From VGEM01 sp033764265 (GTDB taxonomy: Bacteria > Pseudomonadota > Alphaproteobacteria > Rhodospirillales > Rhodospirillaceae), in the NCBI GenBank assembly GCA_033764265.1, contig JANRJB010000219.1, forward strand, positions 1-8,258: DNA of 8,258 bases, read 5' to 3'. Below are positions 1-6,052 of the stretch, one piece after another. The notes beneath the pieces are model-generated. The model ran no database searches, was not told where the DNA came from, and was given only the letters and a program-made list of their open reading frames with translations. Every line of letters begins with the position of its first letter. Position 1 is the first letter of the stretch. A program made the translations under genes and the position numbers.

Positions 1-344
1 GCCGAGCCGGTGCCGCCGAATTTGGTCTTCAGTGTGAACGAGATGGTGGTGCCGACGCGATCGATGATGATGCTGTCGGCGTCGTAGATGTTCGGGTCGC
101 CGATGACATCGCCGAACTGATAGGTCTTGCCGACCGCCCAGGCCGGGCCGGTGGTGACCGCCATCGAATAACCTTCGAAACCCGGCTCGTGTTCGCCCCA
201 GTTGCCGGCCTGATACATGTTGGAGCCGGTCTTGACGCTGCCCGAGGACACGCTGTCGCCAATGACGATGGGCGCCGCCGATGCGGCAGAGGCCAACAAC
301 ACGGCGGGAACGGCGGCGAGCAGGATCGAACGCAACGATGACAT
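1..344 (-). CDS. Secreted protein, N-terminal part (possible PEP-CTERM/exosortase-type surface protein)
   Basis: Partial gene: 114 codons are visible and the reading frame is still open at the left edge. It starts at the ATG complementary to 342-344, with an AAAGGA ribosome site 10 bases upstream. Residues 1-24 (MSSLRSILLAAVPAVLLASA, then ASAA) form a typical Sec signal peptide with likely cleavage after ASA. The mature part is rich in Gly, Asp, Thr and Ser, has no Cys, and alternates short beta-type stretches, as in FGDVIGDP followed by SIIIDRVGTTISFTLKT. From memory, this style (a GDVIGD segment, then an Asp, then an alternating I-x-I strand before a TxF) resembles extracellular PEP-CTERM proteins. 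The diagnostic C-terminal PEP motif, helix and Arg cluster would lie outside the window. The sigma-54 promoter directly upstream supports the idea, because PEP-CTERM genes are often RpoN/PrsR controlled. Secretion is well supported; the family is inferred. Confidence 0.75.
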   Translation of the reverse strand, partial: MSSLRSILLAAVPAVLLASAASAAPIVIGDSVSSGSVKTGSNMYQAGNWGEHEPGFEGYSMAVTTGPAWAVGKTYQFGDVIGDPNIYDADSIIIDRVGTTISFTLKTKFGGTGS

Positions 345-384
345 GACGACAGTGTCCTTTTGAAAGGCCAGATGTCCGTATCAA

Positions 385-400
385 TGCAAACGGCGTGCCA
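385..400 (-). promoter_or_regulatory. Sigma-54 (RpoN) -24/-12 promoter of the secreted-protein gene
   Basis: Read on the minus strand, the sequence is TGGCACGCCGTTTGCA. It matches the RpoN consensus TGGCACG-N4-TTGCW at every defined position, with the invariant GG and GC ten bases apart. The predicted transcript start is near position 374. That leaves a leader of about 30 bases that contains the AAAGGA ribosome site before the ATG at 344. RpoN promoters need an AAA+ activator bound upstream, which fits the dyads at 464-480 and 576-592. Confidence 0.85.
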
Positions 401-419
401 GATTCTGAAATGTCATGAA

Positions 420-432
420 TTTCAATGAGTTA
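420..432 (+). promoter_or_regulatory. Candidate IHF binding site
   Basis: TTTCAATGAGTTA matches the IHF consensus WATCAA-N4-TTR with one mismatch (T for A at the second base). It lies in the most A+T-rich part of the region, between the -24/-12 promoter and the nearer dyad, where IHF typically bends DNA to bring an enhancer-bound activator to sigma-54 polymerase. Short consensus matches occur by chance, so the position is the main support. Confidence 0.45.
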
Positions 433-463
433 TAATTGTGGCAGGCGATTTTCGCGCATCGGG

Positions 464-480
464 TGTAAAGAATCCTGACG
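464..480. promoter_or_regulatory. Upstream activator site 1 (17-base imperfect dyad)
   Basis: TGTAAAGAATCCTGACG. Five of eight symmetric base pairs are complementary (GT.A.GA / TC.T.AC), with the symmetry centre at 472. The centre is about 98 bases upstream of the predicted sigma-54 transcript start, inside the usual enhancer range. It recurs at 576-592 with one change, at the exact centre. This suggests a dimeric activator of the NtrC/AtoC/PrsR class. The outer TGTAAA recalls TyrR boxes, but the spacing between half-sites here is 5, not 6. Confidence 0.65.
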
Positions 481-575
481 ATGATTCGCGGACATCGGGG
501 CGCGGTTTGTTGGCTATTCCAGCATGTTTTATTTAGAATCATATGGTTAGCTGATCGCGCAGTGCGCGTAAGGCG

Positions 576-592
576 TGTAAAGATTCCTGACG
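576..592. promoter_or_regulatory. Upstream activator site 2 (second copy of the dyad)
   Basis: TGTAAAGATTCCTGACG is identical to the element at 464-480 except for T instead of A at the ninth, central base (584). Both copies are also preceded by G. It lies about 210 bases upstream of the predicted sigma-54 start and about 107 bases upstream of the mtgA start codon. It could therefore act as the distal enhancer for the leftward gene or influence mtgA. No second sigma-54 promoter was found facing mtgA. Confidence 0.6.
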
Positions 593-690
593 CTGTCCGG
601 CCCCCGCCCATAAAAAATGTGATTCAGTGATATAAAACAATCGGCTGCACGCTCGGATCACACCATCATCGGCCCCCAAAATCGGTTGAA

Positions 691-1365
691 ATGGCCATGT
701 CATATGTGTGGCGAAGGATCGGATGGAGCGCCCTGGGCGCGCTGCTGGCCCCGGCCGTGGTGATACTTTTTTTCGCGGCCGTGCCCGTGCCGCTGACGCC
801 GCTGATGCTGATCCGCGCCTGGGATGGCGCCGGCATCGCGCGGGACTGGGTGGCGCTGACGGAGATGTCGCCGCGGCTGACGGCGAGCGTGATCGCCGCC
901 GAGGACAACCTGTTCTGCCGGCATGCGGGGTTCGACGTGGCGGCGATCCGCAAGGCGTGGGACCGCAACCAGCGCGGCGGCACGCTGCGCGGCGCCAGCA
1001 CCATCAGCCAGCAGACGGCGAAGAACCTGTTCCTGTGGCCGGGCCGATCATTCGTGCGCAAGGGGCTTGAGGCCTGGCTGACGGTGTACGTCGAAGCGCT
1101 GTGGACCAAGCGGCGCACGATGGAGGTGTATCTGAACATCGTCGAGTGGGGCCCGGGCGTGTACGGCGCCGAGGCCGCCGCGCGCCACCACTTCGGCAAA
1201 AGCGCCGCGGCCTTGAGCGCACGCGAGGCGGCGCTGTTGGCTGCCGTCCTGCCCAATCCGCGCAAATGGTCGGCCGGACAGCCGGGGCCCTATGTGCGCG
1301 GCCGCGCCGAACAACTGCGTGGACGCGCGAGCGGTCTTGGGGATCTGCTCGACTGCGTGACGTGA
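691..1365 (+). CDS. mtgA: Monofunctional biosynthetic peptidoglycan transglycosylase
   Basis: 224-aa enzyme of glycosyltransferase family 51. It polymerises lipid II into glycan strands at the periplasmic face of the inner membrane. One N-terminal membrane segment (about residues 11-36) anchors it. The family motifs follow in order: AAEDNLFCRHAGFD at 69-82 with catalytic Glu71, RGASTISQQTAKNLFLWPGR at 100-119, EVYLNIVEWGPGVYGAEAAA from 145 with the second conserved Glu145, and AREAALLAAVLPNP at 177-190. There is no transpeptidase domain, and the length is normal for MtgA. The start at 691 (or ATG 697) is set by an in-frame TGA at 628-630 and the lack of other start codons between; the ribosome site is weak. 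It ends seven bases before the convergent solute-binding gene. It is intact and looks like core genome bordering an accessory block. Confidence 0.95.
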   Translation: MAMSYVWRRIGWSALGALLAPAVVILFFAAVPVPLTPLMLIRAWDGAGIARDWVALTEMSPRLTASVIAAEDNLFCRHAGFDVAAIRKAWDRNQRGGTLRGASTISQQTAKNLFLWPGRSFVRKGLEAWLTVYVEALWTKRRTMEVYLNIVEWGPGVYGAEAAARHHFGKSAAALSAREAALLAAVLPNPRKWSAGQPGPYVRGRAEQLRGRASGLGDLLDCVT

Positions 1366-1372
1366 CAGCCGA

Positions 1373-2905
1373 CTACACCAAGTCGAGCGCGTGATAGCGG
1401 ATGAAGCCGAACGGCGCGTCGAACGTCTTCACCGTGGGCCCGAGGCCATCAAGGTAGCGCGTCTCGTGCAGGATGATGCCCGGCGGATCGTCCCGTAACC
1501 GGCGCTGGATGTCCTGCAGGATGGCGCGGCGGCGTTCGGTGTCGAAGGTGGCGTCGGCGGCGCGGATCAGCGCCGCGATCGGTTCGTCGCAGTTCCACGG
1601 CTTGACCCACAGGCACGAGTGGTAACGCAGGCCGACGGTGGCATCCATCGCCGGCAAACTGCCGTAGTGCATCGAGAATGCAAACGCGTCGCCCCACTGG
1701 CCATCGTAGACGAGGCGGTTGAACTGGGCGAGCGTGATCGTCGTGATGACCATCTCCACGCCCACCGCGGCCAGGTCGGCCGCGACCTGCTGGAACACGG
1801 CGGTGTCATTGGGGCTGTTGCCGCGATTGACCGTGACCGGAAAGCGAAACCCGTTGGGATAACCGGCGTCGGCCAACAGTCGCTTCGCTTCGGCGGGGTC
1901 GTAGGGCAGCGGCGCGTAACCGGGCGCAAATCCGAAGGCCTCCGCCACCGTCGGCTGGCTCGCGGCTTCGGTGGTGCCGGCCAGGATGACCTGGGCGATG
2001 CGGCGACGGTCCACCGCGAGATTGAGGGCCTTGCGTACCTGGGGTTTGGTGAGCGGCGACGACCGCTCGGTAATGTATTGCAGCGCCAGCACAGCGGCGC
2101 GCGAGGTGACCACCGTGCGTCCGCCGGCCGCCTCGACCACCGCCTTGTCGTCGGGGTTCAGGTTGAGCGCCACGTCGACCGCGCCCGACAACAGCGCCTG
2201 CAGCCGCGCGGCGGTGTCGGGTAGGGCGCGCAGTTCCATCGCATCGACCTTCGGCGGCCGCCAGGCGCGCGGGTTGCGGGCAAGGCGAACCAGATTCTGA
2301 TCCCACCGCTGCGCGACGAACGGCCCGGTGCCGATGGGCGCGCGGGAAAATTCGGCCACGCCGACGCGTGCGAAATACGCCGGCGGCACGATGCGGAAGC
2401 CGGCCATCTTGCCGGGAATGATCGGGTCGGCCGAGACGGTCCGCACGCGCACCGTAAGCGCATCCACCGCCTCGGCCTGTTCGATCACCTGGGCATCGCG
2501 ATAGGTGGCCTGGCTGCGGCCGGTGTCGCTGACGAGATAGTTGAGCGTGGCGGCCACCGCCGCAGCATCGCACGGTTCGCCGTTCGAGAAGGCGATGCCG
2601 GATTTCAGAAAGAACCGCCACGTCCGCTCGTCGTCGTTGACCCAGCGGTCGGCCAGCATGCCGACGATCCGGCCCGAAGCATCAACATCGGTCAGGCAAT
2701 CGAACACCGCCGGCCAGGAGTACATCTGCGGGAACCCGAGCGAACTGTGCGGATTGCCGAGCCCCGGCGGCAGACCGCTCAAGGCGATGCGAAAGGTGCG
2801 CGGCGCCTGCGCATGCGCACCGGCCGCAACGGCAAGACCGCCGGCCAGGGCGGCGCGGCGCGACAGGGTCGCCCAGGGTGCGGGCTGGCAGGCCATGAGT
2901 TCCAT
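1373..2905 (-). CDS. ABC transporter substrate-binding protein, family 5 (peptide/nickel/opine type)
   Basis: 510-aa periplasmic receptor of the SBP_bac_5 superfamily, which delivers oligopeptides, opines, nickel or similar ligands to an ABC permease. Family features in order: the N-terminal YSWPAVFDCLTDVDASGRIV segment (62-81), then LADRWVNDDERTWRFFLKSG and the very typical FSNGEPCDAAAV (106-117), a central AIDR-type stretch (KALNLAVDRRRIAQVILAGT), and YDPAEAKRLLADAGYPNG. The leader has a twin-arginine-like SRRAAL at 15-20, a hydrophobic core and AHAQA cleavage, so Tat or Sec export is plausible. Met1 has no clear ribosome site; Met4 (2896) is an equally good start. No permease or ATPase gene is in the window, so the ligand is unknown and the gene looks orphaned here. 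It is divergent from protein A, with 58 bases between the start codons. Confidence 0.9.
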   Translation of the reverse strand: MELMACQPAPWATLSRRAALAGGLAVAAGAHAQAPRTFRIALSGLPPGLGNPHSSLGFPQMYSWPAVFDCLTDVDASGRIVGMLADRWVNDDERTWRFFLKSGIAFSNGEPCDAAAVAATLNYLVSDTGRSQATYRDAQVIEQAEAVDALTVRVRTVSADPIIPGKMAGFRIVPPAYFARVGVAEFSRAPIGTGPFVAQRWDQNLVRLARNPRAWRPPKVDAMELRALPDTAARLQALLSGAVDVALNLNPDDKAVVEAAGGRTVVTSRAAVLALQYITERSSPLTKPQVRKALNLAVDRRRIAQVILAGTTEAASQPTVAEAFGFAPGYAPLPYDPAEAKRLLADAGYPNGFRFPVTVNRGNSPNDTAVFQQVAADLAAVGVEMVITTITLAQFNRLVYDGQWGDAFAFSMHYGSLPAMDATVGLRYHSCLWVKPWNCDEPIAALIRAADATFDTERRRAILQDIQRRLRDDPPGIILHETRYLDGLGPTVKTFDAPFGFIRYHALDLV

Positions 2906-2963
2906 GAAAACGTGGCGATGCGTTACTGTGACGGCCTCGGCCTATCAAGCACAAGAGGGGTTC

Positions 2964-3659
2964 ATGCCGCGTTCACGCCTGATCGAAGGCCGGATCGCCT
3001 ATCGCGTTTCGGAAAGCGGCCGGACGCGCGAGTTCGGCCGCGAGCTGTTCAGCATCAGCGTGCAATCCAGCGGGCACCGCACCATGCGCGCGGTGTGCGA
3101 ATTCGACGACGAAGGCATCACCCGCGACGTGACCTACACCGTCAACGCGGAGTTCCGCCCGATGGATTGCTACGTGCGGGTGGCGCTGGCCGACCGCGTC
3201 GTCGGCGCAGGCTGGTTCCTGTTCGGCGACGACTTTGCCGAAGGCGAAGCCATGACCGCCGCCGAAGGCCGCATCCGCCAGCGCATCGCCGTGCCCGAAC
3301 GCGTCACCGCCTTCGGTTCGCACCCGATCTGTTCGGACATCTGGCGGCTCGCGCACCTGAAGCGTATTGGTGTCGGCCAGCCGCAGCGGCTGAGCAACTG
3401 CATGAACTCCTCGCCGCTGTCGCATGGCGAGTCCGGTCCGATGCTATTCCGGCGCGAGTACACCTACCTGTATCGCGGCGCGGAAAGAGTGAATGTCGGC
3501 GCGGGCCAATTCGACTGCCACCGCTTCGACTGGCCGGTGCGCGCCGGCAAGACCTTGTGCATGTGGACCTGCGGCGACGACCTGCTGCCGGTGCGCATGG
3601 CCTTTCCCGAAGGCGGCAAGACCTACGAGTTGGAAACGCTGTCGATCCGCGAGGGCTGA
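2964..3659 (+). CDS. Uncharacterised 231-aa protein A (paralogue of the protein at 5357-6052)
   Basis: Family not recognised. The start at ATG 2964 follows a strong AGAGGGG ribosome site three bases upstream. The open frame continues to 2541, but that part is antisense to the solute-binding gene and is not used. There is no signal peptide or membrane segment, so it is probably cytoplasmic. The protein alternates charged and hydrophobic residues like an all-beta fold. It shares three ungapped blocks with protein B at a constant six-residue offset: GHRTM...FRPMDCYVRV (37-73), FGSHPICSDIW (117-127) and VNVGAGQFDCHRF (176-188). The last block resembles the vPAGtF strand of DUF3108-like beta proteins, which is only a hint. 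The stop codon abuts the stop of the convergent PhyH gene with no gap. The SBP start faces it across 58 bases, so the two may share a regulator. Confidence 0.85.
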   Translation: MPRSRLIEGRIAYRVSESGRTREFGRELFSISVQSSGHRTMRAVCEFDDEGITRDVTYTVNAEFRPMDCYVRVALADRVVGAGWFLFGDDFAEGEAMTAAEGRIRQRIAVPERVTAFGSHPICSDIWRLAHLKRIGVGQPQRLSNCMNSSPLSHGESGPMLFRREYTYLYRGAERVNVGAGQFDCHRFDWPVRAGKTLCMWTCGDDLLPVRMAFPEGGKTYELETLSIREG

Positions 3660-4481
3660 TTAGACAGCGACGAACGCTGGCCCGGCGGGCCGTTCGCCCA
3701 GTGGCACGGCGTTCATGTCGACGCCGGGAATCGCCATGCTGAAGGCGTCGCGGTGCCAGACCGCGTCGTCGCCCAGCCAGCGGGTGATGATGCTGACGCG
3801 CTCGCCGTCGTTAGAACGGTTGTTGGGCGTGGAGTGCACCACCCGCTGATGCATCAACAGGGCGTCGCCCGGCTGCATCGGCCACCAAAGCTCGTCCACC
3901 TCGCCACGGGCGATCAGCGCGTCCCAGTCGGGCGGCGCGACATAGCCCGGCGGCAGCGCCGCGCTGGCCTCGGCCGATGGCGGATAAAGCGCGCCGGACG
4001 TGTGGCTGCCGCGCACGAACTTGAGCGGGCTGCGGTCGGCGTCGACCGGCGACAGGGCGATCCACAACGACGGCATCTGTTCCCCGCGAAACGGAAACGC
4101 CGGAATGTCGTGGTGCCACGGCGACCCGCCGTAGGGCGAGCCGACCGTGTAGACCAGCGTCAGGTCGTACCAGAACTTGAGCGTGCGCGCGGCCGTGATC
4201 CGCTTGATCGCATCGGCCACGCCGGACTGCGCGACGAAGTCCTGCACGGCCGCGACCTCGCGCCCCATCCAACGGATCACCACCCGCCCCGGGCTGCGGC
4301 TGAAGTTCTCGGTCGCGCCACCGCCGGGATCGCGCTTGCGATACGCGGCCACCGCGCCCTGCAGGCGCTCGAGCCATTCGCCGTGCACAAGACCGGGCAA
4401 CAGAACGACGCCATCGGCGGCGTAGCGCGCCGCCACGGCGGGCCAGTCGCGGGCGGCCGCAATGGGTCCGGAGTCGTTCAT
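3660..4481 (-). CDS. Phytanoyl-CoA dioxygenase (PhyH) family protein
   Basis: 273-aa non-heme Fe(II), probably 2-oxoglutarate-dependent, oxygenase. The PhyH family hydroxylates unactivated carbons in diverse small molecules; the name does not imply a phytanoyl-CoA substrate. The iron triad is visible: H123-x-D125 in SPWHHDIPAFPF and the distal His216 in RVVHSTPNNRS, followed by R228 (GERVSIITRW), the likely 2-oxoglutarate carboxylate ligand. The family segments FVRGSHTSG (155-163) and MQPGDALLMHQ (202-211) are also present. Length is normal for the family and no signal peptide is seen. It lies 20 bases downstream of the aspartate dehydrogenase gene on the same strand, so the pair is very likely co-transcribed. 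Its own ribosome site is weak. The dioxygenase class is secure; the substrate is unknown, and an amino- or dicarboxylic acid would fit its partner. Confidence 0.9.
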   Translation of the reverse strand: MNDSGPIAAARDWPAVAARYAADGVVLLPGLVHGEWLERLQGAVAAYRKRDPGGGATENFSRSPGRVVIRWMGREVAAVQDFVAQSGVADAIKRITAARTLKFWYDLTLVYTVGSPYGGSPWHHDIPAFPFRGEQMPSLWIALSPVDADRSPLKFVRGSHTSGALYPPSAEASAALPPGYVAPPDWDALIARGEVDELWWPMQPGDALLMHQRVVHSTPNNRSNDGERVSIITRWLGDDAVWHRDAFSMAIPGVDMNAVPLGERPAGPAFVAV

Positions 4482-4501
4482 GGCGCCATGATAACCGAAA
4501 A

Positions 4502-5287
4502 TCAGATCACGATCGCGGCGGTTTCGTTGTCCAGCAGCCGCATGATGCTGAGGGCGGCCATGTGCGAGGTTTTGGGGTTGTCGGGCGATGGGTTGGCGTG
4601 GATTTCGAGCCGCAGTGATCCGAACGCGCCATCGGCCTCAAGCCGATGCACATTTTGCGTCACGCCCGGATCGGCGATCAGCGTGACGCGCGTGGCCTCG
4701 AACCCCAGGCCCGCCAGCGCCGCGGTGGCCGCGACGTTGGCGTTCTTGGGAAACGCCAGCGCGGCTTCGCGCGCGTTGCCGGAAAAGATCGGCGTCGGTG
4801 TGGTGATCGCCTTCAGGTCGTGGCTCTGTTCCGCGGGCGTGCCGGTCCAGGCCAGCGGCGGCTTGGACGATTTCAACTCCACGCGCGCGAGGCCGGCGAG
4901 CTTGCCCGCCGCCAGCGCATCGACCCCCGGCAGCGCACCGGCCGGCAACTTGATCTTGGCTTGCCCCTTGGCGGCAGCGGTCTGAAGCCCGGCGAACAAT
5001 GCTTCATCGGCCAGGCTGCCGGTGGACACGACGACCAGATCGAGCCCGGCAGACAGGACAGCCGGCCCGTGATCCTTCACCGCACCGTGGCCGGCGCATT
5101 CCACGACCAAGTCGGGTTTGGCCGCCAGCAGCGCATCCAGGCTGCGCACAATGGGATGCGCGCCGACCGACACAGTGTCCTGCGGCAGGCCGAGCGCGCC
5201 GGTGACGGCGTAGCGATCGGGACGGGCGGCGCAGAAACCGGTGACCAGCCTGGCGATGGCGCCGTTGCCGATGAGGGCGAGTTTCAT
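4502..5287 (-). CDS. nadX: L-aspartate dehydrogenase
   Basis: 261-aa NAD(P)-dependent dehydrogenase that interconverts L-aspartate with iminoaspartate/oxaloacetate and ammonia. In some bacteria it feeds NAD synthesis; elsewhere it is catabolic. The N-terminus is a Rossmann fold with GNGAIA at 7-12. The family segments follow: VECAGHGAVKDHG (62-74), VVVSTGSLAD (85-94), LPAGALPGVDAL (114-125; the family usually has GAIGG/GALGG), FPKNANVAATAAL (179-191), DPGVTQNVH (206-214) with the likely catalytic His214, and NPKTSHMAALS near the C-terminus. Length is typical. Start ATG at 5287 with GGAAG ten bases upstream. First gene of a two-gene leftward unit with PhyH, divergent from protein B across 69 bases. 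Related dehydrogenases in Pseudomonas aeruginosa (PA3505 region, recalled) sit near a cupin and an aldehyde dehydrogenase, which suggests a catabolic role here. Confidence 0.9.
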   Translation of the reverse strand: MKLALIGNGAIARLVTGFCAARPDRYAVTGALGLPQDTVSVGAHPIVRSLDALLAAKPDLVVECAGHGAVKDHGPAVLSAGLDLVVVSTGSLADEALFAGLQTAAAKGQAKIKLPAGALPGVDALAAGKLAGLARVELKSSKPPLAWTGTPAEQSHDLKAITTPTPIFSGNAREAALAFPKNANVAATAALAGLGFEATRVTLIADPGVTQNVHRLEADGAFGSLRLEIHANPSPDNPKTSHMAALSIMRLLDNETAAIVI

Positions 5288-5356
5288 GACGTTGGGACTT
5301 CCACTTTGGATGGACGCGCGACGCGCTTATGCTGCCGCCCGGGAGACCTGAACGAC

Positions 5357-6052
5357 ATGGCCGGCTGGCGGGGGCATCTATCGTATATCGCCGACAACGG
5401 CAACGTGCGCGGAATGGAGGACTTTGTCGTCCGCACCGCGCCCGATGGCGCGCGGTCAATGACCGTGACCTGCCGGATTCTCGATACCGACGTCTGGCGC
5501 GCGTGCGTGCTGGCGGTGGATGCCGGCTTTCGGCCGACAGAAGCTTACGTGCGCGTGACCGAAGCAGGATGCGAACTGGGCAGCGCCCGGTTTGTGTTCG
5601 GCGCCCGGGCCGCCCAGGCGGACACGGTCGACGGCCGGGGAACGCCGGGTCACAGCGTGGTCGACCTCGACGGCCGGGTCGAGGGCTTCGGCGCCCATCC
5701 GGTGGCGGCCGATTCCTGGCATGTGGCGACGCTGGACCTGTCGAAGACCGGAATGGCGCAGACCGTGACGCCGTTCTTTGCCTGTTCGCTCAGCTACAAC
5801 GGCGCCGACGCGCCGGCCTTGGTGCGCAACGACCTGAACCTGACGGTGCATGGCCGCGAGACCGTGACCGTGCCGGCCGGCACTTTCGCTTGCCTGCACT
5901 TTTCCATCGACGATTCCTTCCGCCCGCCCGAGCGGCAGCGGCGCTATCATGTCTGGTGCAGCGACGACGGCCACTTCCACTTCGTCAAGGGCCGCGCGTT
6001 CGGGTTCAAGCCGACGCTGTACGTGCTCGACCGCTGGGAGGCGATACCGTGA
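5357..6052 (+). CDS. Uncharacterised 231-aa protein B (paralogue of the protein at 2964-3659)
   Basis: Family not recognised. ATG 5357 is preceded by GGGAG (5341-5345), 11 bases upstream; the open frame further upstream is antisense to the aspartate dehydrogenase gene. It is exactly as long as protein A (231 aa) and aligns without gaps over about 150 residues: GARSM...FRPTEAYVRV (31-67), FGAHPVAADSW (111-121) and VTVPAGTFACLHF (170-182). Identity in the first block is 15 of 37 residues, so this is an old duplication. No signal peptide or membrane helix, probably cytoplasmic and beta-rich. Its TGA overlaps the ATG of the DctP gene by one base, which implies translational coupling, so B is likely linked to that transport system. 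Binding or an accessory enzymatic role is possible, but nothing in the sequence decides it. Confidence 0.85.
   Translation: MAGWRGHLSYIADNGNVRGMEDFVVRTAPDGARSMTVTCRILDTDVWRACVLAVDAGFRPTEAYVRVTEAGCELGSARFVFGARAAQADTVDGRGTPGHSVVDLDGRVEGFGAHPVAADSWHVATLDLSKTGMAQTVTPFFACSLSYNGADAPALVRNDLNLTVHGRETVTVPAGTFACLHFSIDDSFRPPERQRRYHVWCSDDGHFHFVKGRAFGFKPTLYVLDRWEAIP

Larger units (their letters stand above)
345..690. other. Intergenic control region between the secreted-protein gene and mtgA
   Basis: This 346-base stretch has no credible gene. It is visibly poorer in G+C than the coding DNA on both sides, with runs such as TTTTATTTAG and TAAAAAATG. The leftward sigma-54 promoter, the IHF-like site and the two dyads occupy 385-592. 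From 593 to 690 there is only a loose TATAAA (631-636) that could be a -10 element for mtgA, with no convincing -35 partner. The short reading frame across 381-611 on the minus strand covers the promoter and dyads and has no sensible protein composition. Confidence 0.7.

Noticed and set aside
464..592. Dyads as TyrR boxes
   Set aside because: TyrR boxes are TGTAAA-N6-TTTACA. Here the half-site spacing is one base shorter and the right half (CTGACG) is a poor match.
381..611. 76-aa leftward open frame in the intergenic region
   Set aside because: It overlaps the sigma-54 promoter and both dyads, lacks a ribosome site, and its end falls inside the promoter.
2541..2963. N-terminal extension of protein A by 141 codons
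   Set aside because: It is antisense to the conserved N-terminus of the solute-binding protein. The strong ribosome site before ATG 2964 and the identical length of paralogue B both support the shorter form.
3753..4985. Long rightward open frame (410 aa) across the PhyH and aspartate dehydrogenase genes
   Set aside because: It is antisense to two genes with clear catalytic motifs, its composition is Arg/Gly/His-rich with no recognisable domain, and it arises from GC-rich codon bias.
4646..5356. N-terminal extension of protein B by 237 codons
   Set aside because: It lies almost wholly antisense to the aspartate dehydrogenase gene. The paralogue comparison places the true start at 5357.
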